Shown here piece by piece: positions 8,360 through 15,670 of a stretch of 24,668 nt of DNA. The first letter of the stretch is position 1. Every line of letters begins with the position of its first letter. This DNA comes from CAYRVX01 sp964642165. Its GTDB lineage: Bacteria; Planctomycetota; Phycisphaerae; SM23-33. Position numbers and translations under genes: made by a program. The notes beneath the pieces were generated by a model that was given only the letters and a program-made list of their open reading frames with translations, searched no databases and was not told where the DNA came from. The stretch is taken from the NCBI GenBank assembly GCA_964642165.1, contig CAZXOC010000084.1, positions 1 to 24,668 of the forward strand, read 5' to 3'.

Positions 8360-8854
8360 GTCCATGGCTCCTTGTCGATCAGCGCGTTGGATTCGCGAGC
8401 ATAGGCATCCAAGCTAACGTATCCGCGAGGGTGAAGGGGTGTTCACGAGGCGGGAAGCCTGGATGTGGGCTGCAACAGGACGCGGATGCCAACCTCATTC
8501 GCCGGCCGTGCGGAGGAACCCTTCCTCGGCAGCCGCCAGGCGCAACCTGCGTAGTCTCCCCACCGCGGCACCGAAAGTCAACACAATACTGCGAAACGCC
8601 CCCCCGCCCCTTCGCGACGGCGTGCCGCCGGGCGAGACGGTTGCGTCGGCGCCTCGCCGGCGGTATCCTCTCGCCCGACCACGACAGACGTTCCCGCGCC
8701 ACCGGCGAGAAGCGTGAAACCGACCCCGCCGAAGCGCGGGGGCAAGGCCGAGCCGATCGCCTGGGCCGCACCCGCTGCCGTTCGGGTGCTTTTTCTTGCC
8801 CCGGCGAAGGCGTTGGTGTTCCTTGCGGCTCGGCGATCGCCGAAGGAGACGGAC
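8360..8854. other. Divergent intergenic region, cold-shock gene / AICAR transformylase
   Basis: This region should contain the promoters and leaders of both flanking genes. One candidate promoter toward the AICAR transformylase is listed separately. I found no convincing promoter toward the cold-shock gene, whose leader might be long as in other csp genes. Open frames covering this stretch on both strands lack family features and good start contexts. Confidence 0.5.
8641..8669 (+). promoter_or_regulatory. Candidate promoter for the AICAR transformylase gene
   Basis: TTGCGT (8641-8646) and TATCCT (8664-8669) are separated by 17 bases, a recognisable but imperfect sigma-70 pair. Transcription would start near 8676, about 180 bases before the start codon, which is a rather long leader. 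Confidence 0.28.
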
Positions 8855-10021
8855 ATGGAGATCCCGCTGAAGTACGGCCTGAACCCGCACCAGAAGGCGG
8901 CGAGGCTGATCATCGAGGCCGAGCCCAGCCCGCTGAAGCTGCTCAACGGCACGCCGGGCTACATCAACCTGCTCGACGCGTTCGGCGCCTGGCAGCTCGT
9001 CCGCGAGCTGAAGGCCGCCACCGGCTCGCCCGGCGCGGCGTCGTTCAAGCACGTCAGCCCCGCCGGGGCCGCCATCGCCCGCCCGCTCACCGACGACTTC
9101 CGCCGGGCGGCGATGATCGGCGACGAGGAGGTCTCTCCCGTGGCCGCGGCGTACCTCCGGGCGCGCGGGGGCGATCGGATGAGCTCGTTCGGCGACGCGG
9201 CCGCCGTCAGCGACACGGTGGACGTCTCGCTGGCCCACGTGCTGAAGCGGGAGGTCTCCGACCTGCTCATCGCGCCCGCGTACGAGCCGGAGGCGCTGGA
9301 GATCCTCCGGGGCAAGAAGGGGGGCAAGTACCTGCTGCTCCAGATGGACCCGTCGTACGCCCCCCCGGCCGTCGAGACGCGCGACGCCTTCGGCTTCGTG
9401 CTCCAGGAGGACCGCAACACCGCGAGAATCACCAAGGACCTGTTCGCCAGGACGGTCACCGGCGAGGGCGTCCCCGACGACGTCGCCGAGACGCTCGTCG
9501 TCGCGACGATCGCCCTGAAGTACACGCAGTCCAACAGCGTCTGCGTGGCCTGCGACGGGCAGGTCGTCGGCATGGGGGCCGGCCAGCAGTCCCGCGTCCA
9601 CTGCACCCGCCTGGCGTGCGCCAAGGCCGATACGTGGTTCTGCCAGCGCCACCCCAAGGCCCTGGGCCTGGCGTTCAAGGACGGCCTGAAACGCGCGGAG
9701 AAGAACAACCTCGTCGACCAGTACCTGCTGTGGGACGAGCTTTCGGGCCCGGAGCGGGAGGCGATGCTCGCCGGCCTGGCGGCGGAGCCCGAGCCGCTCT
9801 CCCGCGACGAGCGCCTCGAATGGGTCCGGCGGTTCGAGGGCGTCTGCATCTCCTCCGACGCGTTCTTCCCGTTCCGTGACAGCATCGACCGCGCCAGCCG
9901 CACCCACGTCCGGTACCTCGCCCAGCCCGGCGGCAGCCTCCGCGACGACGAGGTCACCGCCGCCGCGACGCAGTACGGCATGGGCATGATCCACACGAAC
10001 GTGCGCTGCTTCCTGCACTAA
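8855..10021 (+). CDS. purH: Stand-alone AICAR transformylase (phosphoribosylaminoimidazolecarboxamide formyltransferase)
   Basis: A 388-residue protein consisting only of the AICARFT part of PurH, which transfers a formyl group from 10-formyl-THF to AICAR in the penultimate step of IMP synthesis. The ~200-residue IMP cyclohydrolase domain of ordinary bifunctional PurH is absent, so FAICAR must be cyclised by another protein. Visible motifs are 'YGLNPHQKAA' (7-16), 'FKHVSPAGAA' (64-73, with Lys65-His66 matching the catalytic Lys-His pair of human ATIC), 'RMSSFGD' (108-114), 'LKYTQSNSV' (221-229), 'GAGQQSRVHCTRLA' (241-254) and 'SSDAFFPFRD' (333-342). AAGGAG lies 6 bases before the chosen ATG; the upstream in-frame Met at 8714 adds only non-conserved residues. 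It is followed by a sulfatase gene 38 bases downstream with no obvious metabolic link. Confidence 0.93.
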   Translation: MEIPLKYGLNPHQKAARLIIEAEPSPLKLLNGTPGYINLLDAFGAWQLVRELKAATGSPGAASFKHVSPAGAAIARPLTDDFRRAAMIGDEEVSPVAAAYLRARGGDRMSSFGDAAAVSDTVDVSLAHVLKREVSDLLIAPAYEPEALEILRGKKGGKYLLLQMDPSYAPPAVETRDAFGFVLQEDRNTARITKDLFARTVTGEGVPDDVAETLVVATIALKYTQSNSVCVACDGQVVGMGAGQQSRVHCTRLACAKADTWFCQRHPKALGLAFKDGLKRAEKNNLVDQYLLWDELSGPEREAMLAGLAAEPEPLSRDERLEWVRRFEGVCISSDAFFPFRDSIDRASRTHVRYLAQPGGSLRDDEVTAAATQYGMGMIHTNVRCFLH

Positions 10022-10024
10022 CGC

Positions 10025-10046
10025 CCCCGGGCCGCGACGGCCGGGG
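10025..10046 (+). terminator. GC hairpin between AICAR transformylase and sulfatase genes
   Basis: ccccgggcc (10025-10033) pairs with ggccgggg (10039-10046) with one bulged G and a 5-base loop. It could weaken read-through into the sulfatase gene, but the 38-base spacing also allows co-transcription. Confidence 0.3.
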
Positions 10047-10059
10047 CCAGGAGACGACC

Positions 10060-12009
10060 ATGAGCATATCGAGACGGCGGTTCCTCCAGATGGCGGGCAT
10101 GGGCGGCGCGGCGATGGCCCTGCCGCCCCGCGCGCCGGCGGCGACAACGAAGGCCCCGGCCCGCGGCAAGGCCCAGGCCCGCCCGAACATCCTCTGGGTC
10201 AGCCTCGAGGACATCGGCCCGGAGCTCGGCTGCTACGGCGACCGCTACGCCCGCTCGCCCAACGTCGACAAGCTGGCGGCCGAGGGCATCCGCTACGACC
10301 GCGCCTTCACGCACGCCGCCGTCTGCGCCCCGGCGAGGTGCGGGATCATCACCGGCGTGTACCCGACGACCACCGGCGGGAACAACATGCGCTGCCGGAC
10401 GATCCTCCCCAAGCACGTCCGCTGCTTCCCCCAGTACCTCCGCGAGGCGGGCTACTTCTGCTCGAACCACCGGAAGACCGACTACCAGTTCCGCCACGCG
10501 CCCTCCACGTGGGACCGCAACCCGCGCAAGGACCACTGGTGGCGCGCCCGCAAGGACGGCCAGCCCTTCTTCGTCGTGGTCAACCTGACCAGCACGCACG
10601 AGTCGAGGATCCGCGGCGGCCAGCCGCGCCTGCCGGCCGGCGAGAAGCACGACCCCGCCAAGGCCAGGATCCCCGCCTACCACCCCGACACGCCGGTGGT
10701 CCGGCAGGCCTGGGCGAACTACTACGACAACATCACCGCCACGGACAAGGTCGTGGGCGACATCCTGAAGCAGTTGGCGGAGGACGGCCTGGACGAAGAG
10801 ACGATCGTGTTCTTCTGGGGCGACCACGGCAGCGGCATGACCCGCGGCAAGCGGTGGGTGTACGACTCGGGCACGCGCGTGCCGATCGTCGTCCGCGTGC
10901 CCGCCAAGTGGCGCCGGTACGCCAAGGCGGAGCCGCCCGGCTCGGCCGTCGGCGATTTCGCCCAGTTCCTCGACCTGGCGCCCACGGTCCTGTCGCTGGC
11001 CGGCGTGACCGTCCCCGCGCACATGCAGGGGCGGGCGTTCCTCGGCCCGCAGCGCGGCGAGGCGCCGGCGTACTTCTTCGCCTTCCGCGACCGCATGGAC
11101 GAGCGGTACGACATGATCCGCATGTGCCGCGACAAGGAGTTCATGTACGTCCGCAACTACCGCTGGTGGCGCCCCCACTGCCAGCTCATCAGCTACATGC
11201 GGAACGTGCCCTCCCTCGCCGAGATGTGGCGCCTCCACCGGCAGGGCAAGCTCAACGCCGCCCAGGAGATCTTCTTCGCGCCCCGCAAGCCCAAGGAGGA
11301 GCTTTACGACGTCCGCCGCGACGGCGACCAGGTGCACAACCTCGCCGCCGACCCGAGCCACGCCGCCCGCCTGGCCACGATGCGCAAGCGCCTCCAGCAG
11401 TGGCAGAAGGACACCGGCGACCTGGGCTTCGTGCCCGAGCCGATCTTCGACGCGATCAAGGACCGCCCCGGCTGGCGCAAGACGATCGACGACTCCGGCG
11501 TCCTGGAGCGCCTCCACGCGCTGCTCTGGCCCCTCGACCCGCCGGACTTCAAGACGCTCGCGGGCCTCCTGAAGAAGCCCGACAGCCTGCTGGCAGAGTC
11601 CGTCCGCTACTGGGCCGTCGTGCTCCTGCACCGCCACGCCCGCACCGACGCCGAGCGGAAGCGCGTCGCCGCGGCCGTCATGCCCCTGATGGACGCCTCC
11701 GCCGCGCCGTGCGTCCGGGTGGCCGCCGCCGAGGCGGTCGCCGAGCTCGCCTCGCCCGACAAGGCCCTGGACGTCCTCATGGACGTCATCGAGAACCACA
11801 AGGACGCCAACGCCACCTACGCGGTCGGCGCGCTCGAGCGCCTGGGCAAGACCGCCGCGCCGGTCCTCGACCGCCTGCGAAAGGCTTCGACCAGCGGGTA
11901 CGCCGCTCGGCTGGTCCCCCACGCCGCGGCCGCCATCCAGGGCAGCGACTCCCTCTTGGGCGCGCCCGGCAGGAAGCCGAGGAAGAAGAGGGCCAAGACC
12001 CGCACGTAG
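10060..12009 (+). CDS. Tat-exported Cys-type sulfatase with C-terminal HEAT-like repeats
   Basis: A 649-residue family S1 sulfatase, predicted to hydrolyse sulfate esters outside the cytoplasm. The N-terminus has a twin-arginine signal ('SRRRFLQMAG', then an Ala-rich stretch to about residue 28). The core shows Cys89-Ala-Pro-Ala-Arg93, matching the C-x-P-x-R signature in which Cys becomes formylglycine, 'EDIGPELGCYGD' near residue 50 (metal ligand region) and 'WGDHGSGM' with Asp255-His256. 'GKRWVYDSGTRVP' is typical of the planctomycete sulfatase group. Residues ~500-630 form helical HEAT-like repeats ('CVRVAAAEAVAELA', 'NATYAVGALERLGKTAAPVL'), and the C-terminus is basic. AGGAG lies 6 bases before the ATG. 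No formylglycine-generating enzyme or anaerobic maturase is encoded nearby. The substrate cannot be read from sequence. Confidence 0.92.
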   Translation: MSISRRRFLQMAGMGGAAMALPPRAPAATTKAPARGKAQARPNILWVSLEDIGPELGCYGDRYARSPNVDKLAAEGIRYDRAFTHAAVCAPARCGIITGVYPTTTGGNNMRCRTILPKHVRCFPQYLREAGYFCSNHRKTDYQFRHAPSTWDRNPRKDHWWRARKDGQPFFVVVNLTSTHESRIRGGQPRLPAGEKHDPAKARIPAYHPDTPVVRQAWANYYDNITATDKVVGDILKQLAEDGLDEETIVFFWGDHGSGMTRGKRWVYDSGTRVPIVVRVPAKWRRYAKAEPPGSAVGDFAQFLDLAPTVLSLAGVTVPAHMQGRAFLGPQRGEAPAYFFAFRDRMDERYDMIRMCRDKEFMYVRNYRWWRPHCQLISYMRNVPSLAEMWRLHRQGKLNAAQEIFFAPRKPKEELYDVRRDGDQVHNLAADPSHAARLATMRKRLQQWQKDTGDLGFVPEPIFDAIKDRPGWRKTIDDSGVLERLHALLWPLDPPDFKTLAGLLKKPDSLLAESVRYWAVVLLHRHARTDAERKRVAAAVMPLMDASAAPCVRVAAAEAVAELASPDKALDVLMDVIENHKDANATYAVGALERLGKTAAPVLDRLRKASTSGYAARLVPHAAAAIQGSDSLLGAPGRKPRKKRAKTRT

Positions 12010-12017
12010 CGCCGTCA

Positions 12018-12046
12018 GCCCGCGCCTCGCCCTGGGCCGCGCGGGC
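12018..12046. terminator. Bidirectional terminator hairpin between convergent genes
   Basis: A perfect 8-bp stem, gcccgcgc (12018-12025) with gcgcgggc (12039-12046), fills most of the 48 bases between the sulfatase stop and the GH-like gene stop. The position is ideal for a shared terminator. There is no T-run on either side. Confidence 0.5.
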
Positions 12047-12057
12047 AGGCCGGAGAA

Positions 12058-14364
12058 TCACGGCATCTCATCGGCCGCGCCGCCCGCCAGCTCGTGGTCG
12101 AGCAGGTGGCGGCAGTTGATGACCTTCTCGGCCAGGTCCGCGGGCAGGTAGAAGTACTGGTTGGCCGCCTCGAAGCCGATCCGCGAATCGGCGCGGGCGA
12201 GCTCGAAGGCCTCGCGGGCGACGGCGATCTCATCGCACACGATCCGGCGCATTCGCTCCCGCAGGGCCTTGCTCCGCGCCGCCGAGGGCGCCGGCTTGCC
12301 CCGCAGCTCGTCCCGCGCCGTGGTGAAGCGCGCCTGGTTGGCCACGGAGCGGAAGTGCAGCCCCGCCATCCGGGCCAGGCGAAGCTGGGCGCGGGCCTCG
12401 GGGGCCTTGCGCTTCGGCGCCGCCTCGACGGCACGCTGAAGCGCCGCGAGCCCCTCGCGCCACCCGGCCGCCACCTTGGCGAACTGATCGGCGAACACGT
12501 CCGCGGGGTACGGGCCGCGCCAGCCGTTCACGTCGTCGTAGGGAATGCCCGTCATGGTGGCGCGGTACCCGGTCGGCGAGGCGTACAGCAGGTTCGCCGG
12601 GCCGACGTGCACCGGGCAGCGGTACACGACGCCGATGTGGAAGGGGTACTCGCCGAACGCCCGGCTGAAGGCCGTCCACGCCCGCCGCCCGTGGCTCGCC
12701 CCGGCCCGGCCGAAACACTCCACCGCCACGCGGGACAGCGCCTCGGCCTCGGTCGGGACGTCCGCGGCGCCGAACATCGCCGCCAGGCGCAGGTTCGGCG
12801 AGGGGTATCCCCCCAGCGACCAGCTCAGCATCATGCCGTCCACGCCGGCCCGCGCCAGGCCGCCGCAGTGCCTCGCGACTAGGTCCATCACGGGCAGGTA
12901 CGGCACGGTGGACAGCTCCCAGGAGTTGTTGAGCTGCACCTTCGCGACGGTCCGCAGACCCGCCTCCTTCGCCAAAGCCCAGTGCTTCGCCGCCCGCGGG
13001 CCCGGGCCGACCGCCGAGAGCGAGTACTCCCCGACCGTCGTGGCGATCCCGCCCCGCGTGATCGGCTTCGACCACTCGCTGACCGACATGAGCCAGCACC
13101 GCTTCGGCAGCCGGGCGATGACGTCCCCCGCGTACTCGCCGCGCCAGCCCCAGTCCCAGACGATCGTCCGCGCCTTCGGGCTGCCGCGGTGGACTCCCTC
13201 GGCCACGGCCGCGTTCACCTCGGCGATGATCTCCGCCGGCGAGCGCTTCGCGCAGCGCGGGCACTGCCCGTGGCGGTGGTGCGACGCGCAGTTCGTGAGG
13301 TTCTCCGACGCGGTGATGGTGAACACGCCCGCCAGGTCCGGCACGTGCGAGAACACGTGGGCGAGCGAGTCGCTGATCCACCGCCGGACCGCCGGGCTGG
13401 ACGTGCACATCGCGAAGTGGTCGCCCTCCCGCACCCCTTTCATGTCCGCTCGCCGGGCGAAGAACGGCCCCGGCTGGGCCCGCGGCTCGTTGACGTACAG
13501 GTACACGCCGATGCCGAACCGCTTCGCGCGGCGGACCAGCCGCCGCAGGTTCGCCAGGCGCCCCTCCCAGCCCCGGCCGAACTCGGGAAACGTCCGGCTC
13601 GGGGCCAGCGTCCTCAGGACCGTGTGGAGCCACACGCCGTTGACGCCCCTCTCGGCGAGGCGCTGGAGCAGCCCGTCCGGGTAGGGGTCGAGCTTGGCGT
13701 CGCCCAGCGGGTCGCCGTAGGCCGCGAAGTACGAGTAGATGAACCGCGGCCCGGGGCGCCCCTCGCGCCGAGCGGCCGCCCTCGCCGCGGCCGGCGCCGG
13801 CGCGCTGAGTCGCTCGAGGAAGCCGAAGCGCCGTTCGCCGCCGGCGAGGCGCTCGCCGAACGTCTCGCGGACGGTCCGACGGATCTCAGCGCAGCGCCGG
13901 CTGGCGGCCTCATCCGGCGGCGCGTACGTCAGCCGCGCGCACCTGGGCTTGAGCCGCCCCAGCTTGGCGAACAGGAAGTCGTCCTCGCGGAGGCAGTAGG
14001 CCAGCCGCTTCTCCGTCATGCCCAGCAGCTCGAGGAGCTGGTCGTACGGCAGCAGGTGCCAGTTGCGCCGCAGGACGGTGATGTACCCCCGCGTCGGCCA
14101 GGCCGGCTCGACGCGCTGCTCGGCGGGCAGGCCCATCGACGTCGCCACCGACCGGACGTTCTCGACGGACGTGCCGAGGACCTTCGCGAGCCGCCCGGCC
14201 TCGACGACGGGCCAGTTCCGCCAGATGAGCGCGTGGACCCGGCTGGGAAAGTGCGGGACGGCGACCGGCTCGGGCGCGCCGCCGACGGGAAGCGCCGCCG
14301 ACGCGGCGCAAGCCGCCAGGGCCGCGAAAACCACCGCGGCCGCGAGGAGGGCATGACAGGTCAT
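12058..14364 (-). CDS. Secreted glycoside-hydrolase-like TIM-barrel protein, putative
   Basis: A 768-residue exported protein with a hydrophobic signal (1-24) that contains 'LAAC' (16-19), so it may be a lipoprotein. Two related segments follow: 'ALIWRNWPVVEAGRLAKVLG' (45-64) and 'VLRRNWHLLPYDQLLELLG' (97-115), which look like a duplicated small helical module. Residues ~205-600 read as a TIM barrel of a GH20/GH84-like hydrolase: 'RFIYSYFAAYGDPL', 'GVNGVWLHTVLR', 'FGIGVYLYVNEPRAQ', 'GVFTITASENLTNC' and 'TIVWDWGWRGEY'. Glu354 in 'TASENLTN' is a candidate acidic catalytic residue, and Cys359/368/371 may bind metal or form disulfides. The family is not firmly recognised, and no activity is claimed beyond carbohydrate-related. 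AGGAG is 7 bases upstream. It follows the FG-GAP gene by 58 bases, so the two are probably co-transcribed. Confidence 0.72.
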   Translation of the reverse strand: MTCHALLAAAVVFAALAACAASAALPVGGAPEPVAVPHFPSRVHALIWRNWPVVEAGRLAKVLGTSVENVRSVATSMGLPAEQRVEPAWPTRGYITVLRRNWHLLPYDQLLELLGMTEKRLAYCLREDDFLFAKLGRLKPRCARLTYAPPDEAASRRCAEIRRTVRETFGERLAGGERRFGFLERLSAPAPAAARAAARREGRPGPRFIYSYFAAYGDPLGDAKLDPYPDGLLQRLAERGVNGVWLHTVLRTLAPSRTFPEFGRGWEGRLANLRRLVRRAKRFGIGVYLYVNEPRAQPGPFFARRADMKGVREGDHFAMCTSSPAVRRWISDSLAHVFSHVPDLAGVFTITASENLTNCASHHRHGQCPRCAKRSPAEIIAEVNAAVAEGVHRGSPKARTIVWDWGWRGEYAGDVIARLPKRCWLMSVSEWSKPITRGGIATTVGEYSLSAVGPGPRAAKHWALAKEAGLRTVAKVQLNNSWELSTVPYLPVMDLVARHCGGLARAGVDGMMLSWSLGGYPSPNLRLAAMFGAADVPTEAEALSRVAVECFGRAGASHGRRAWTAFSRAFGEYPFHIGVVYRCPVHVGPANLLYASPTGYRATMTGIPYDDVNGWRGPYPADVFADQFAKVAAGWREGLAALQRAVEAAPKRKAPEARAQLRLARMAGLHFRSVANQARFTTARDELRGKPAPSAARSKALRERMRRIVCDEIAVAREAFELARADSRIGFEAANQYFYLPADLAEKVINCRHLLDHELAGGAADEMP

Positions 14365-14422
14365 CGGGCTTCTCCTGGGTCGGCGCGGTACGCGCGCGTG
14401 ACTTCCGCCGGGCGGGCGGACC

Positions 14423-15604
14423 TCACTTCCGCCGGTTCTCGAACAGCACCGGGCCGCCCCACTTGCCGGTGACCACGATGTCCACGTCGCCGTCGCCGTC
14501 GATGTCCACCACCGGCACGTTCAGCGCCGACCCGATGCCCTCGGCGCGGGAGATGACGTGCTTCTTCCACAGCGGCGTTTGCCCGCGCCGCAGCTCGTAC
14601 CAGTACACGCCCAGCGTCTCGTTGCCGCCGGGGTCCTTGCCGTTGTGGGCCATGAACCGCTTGCCGGTCACCAGGTCCTCGTCGCCGTCGCCGTCGAGGT
14701 CCGCCAGCACCAGCGAGTGGGCCTGGGACCACGACTTGTCGATCAGACGCCGCTCCCACCGACGCGCGGCCCCCTCGACCACCTGGCGATGCCAGAAGAT
14801 CCCGTAGCGGTGGGCGATGCTGGTGACGATGTCATTGTGCCCGTCGCCGTCCACGTCGTAGACGAGGATCTGCGCGGTGTGGTCGGCCCTGTTCTCCTTC
14901 TCGTGCCCCAGCGCCAGCGGGTGGATCTTCCACGTGCCCTTGCGGATGTCCGCGGGCGCCTCGAACCACGCGTCGGGGCGCAGCAGGTCGGGCCGCCCGT
15001 CGCCGTTGACGTCGCCCACGCCGCCGCCCCACGGGCGCTTCTTCGGGTCCACCACGTGGATCGCCACGCCGCGCGTGCCGTCCGGGCGCCGGGCCAGCTC
15101 GTACCACTGCGTGTGGGCGGTCTGCGGCATGATCTCGCGCCGCTTGCCGTCGCCGTCCACGTCGTACAGGTTGCCGTGCTCGAAGTGGCTGTTCTTCTCG
15201 ATCAGGTGGCGCTTCCACGGCCCGCCCTTGGGCCCCGGGTTCTCCAGCCACTCGGACTTCTGGCCGAACCAGCAGCACGTCACGACGTCCAGGTGCCCGT
15301 CGCCGTTGACGTCCAGCGGGGCGTTCATGAAGTCCCACCGGTAGCCGCGGCCCTTCTCGTCCACCTCGCCCTTCACGTCGCAGACCTTCCGGGCCTTCCA
15401 GTCGGGGGCGTGGTAGACGTACGGCAGGGCGACGATGTCGCACTTGCCGTCGTTGTTGAAGTCGCCCACGCCGCAGGCCTCCCCGCGGTACCGGCCGATG
15501 CGGTGGGCGACGAAGGTCACCGCCCCGCCCTCGGCGCCCGGGACCGCCGACGCCGCCCACTGGAAAGCCACCACCAACGCGCCGATCGCACGCAATGCCT
15601 GCAT
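14423..15604 (-). CDS. Secreted FG-GAP/VCBS-repeat beta-propeller protein
   Basis: A 393-residue protein with a signal peptide (about 1-23, 'ALRAIGALVVAFQWAASAVP'). Seven Ca-binding FG-GAP/VCBS-type loops follow: 'VGDFNNDGKCDIV', 'LDVNGDGHLDVV', 'YDVDGDGKRREI', 'VGDVNGDGRPDLL', 'YDVDGDGHNDIV', 'ADLDGDGDEDLV' and 'VDIDGDGDVDIVV'. Seven blades would close a propeller like those of integrin alpha chains. Such proteins usually bind ligands or carbohydrate outside the cell; no catalytic motif is visible. CGGAG lies 6 bases before the ATG, and a promoter with a -10 about 35 bases upstream sits in the short gap after the KARI-like gene. It precedes the GH-like gene by 58 bases, so a joint role with it is likely but inferred only from position. 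Confidence 0.9.
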   Translation of the reverse strand: MQALRAIGALVVAFQWAASAVPGAEGGAVTFVAHRIGRYRGEACGVGDFNNDGKCDIVALPYVYHAPDWKARKVCDVKGEVDEKGRGYRWDFMNAPLDVNGDGHLDVVTCCWFGQKSEWLENPGPKGGPWKRHLIEKNSHFEHGNLYDVDGDGKRREIMPQTAHTQWYELARRPDGTRGVAIHVVDPKKRPWGGGVGDVNGDGRPDLLRPDAWFEAPADIRKGTWKIHPLALGHEKENRADHTAQILVYDVDGDGHNDIVTSIAHRYGIFWHRQVVEGAARRWERRLIDKSWSQAHSLVLADLDGDGDEDLVTGKRFMAHNGKDPGGNETLGVYWYELRRGQTPLWKKHVISRAEGIGSALNVPVVDIDGDGDVDIVVTGKWGGPVLFENRRK

Positions 15605-15637
15605 GGTTGTCTCCGATTACCTGGGAACCGGCCGCCG

Positions 15638-15666
15638 AGTATAGCCCGCATCGCCGCCGATGTCTG
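15638..15666 (-). promoter_or_regulatory. Sigma-70-type promoter for the FG-GAP / GH-like gene pair
   Basis: On the minus strand CAGACA (15666-15661) is followed after 17 bases by TATACT (15643-15638), with about 27 bases of leader to the start codon at 15604. It lies within the 66 bases after the stop of the KARI-like gene, so the two downstream genes can be expressed independently of it. Confidence 0.5.
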
Positions 15667-15670
15667 CCCG

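Noticed and set aside
8495..11922. Minus-strand frames of 550 and 634 residues opposite AICAR transformylase and sulfatase
   Set aside because: They are mirror frames of strongly recognised genes, with no motifs of their own.
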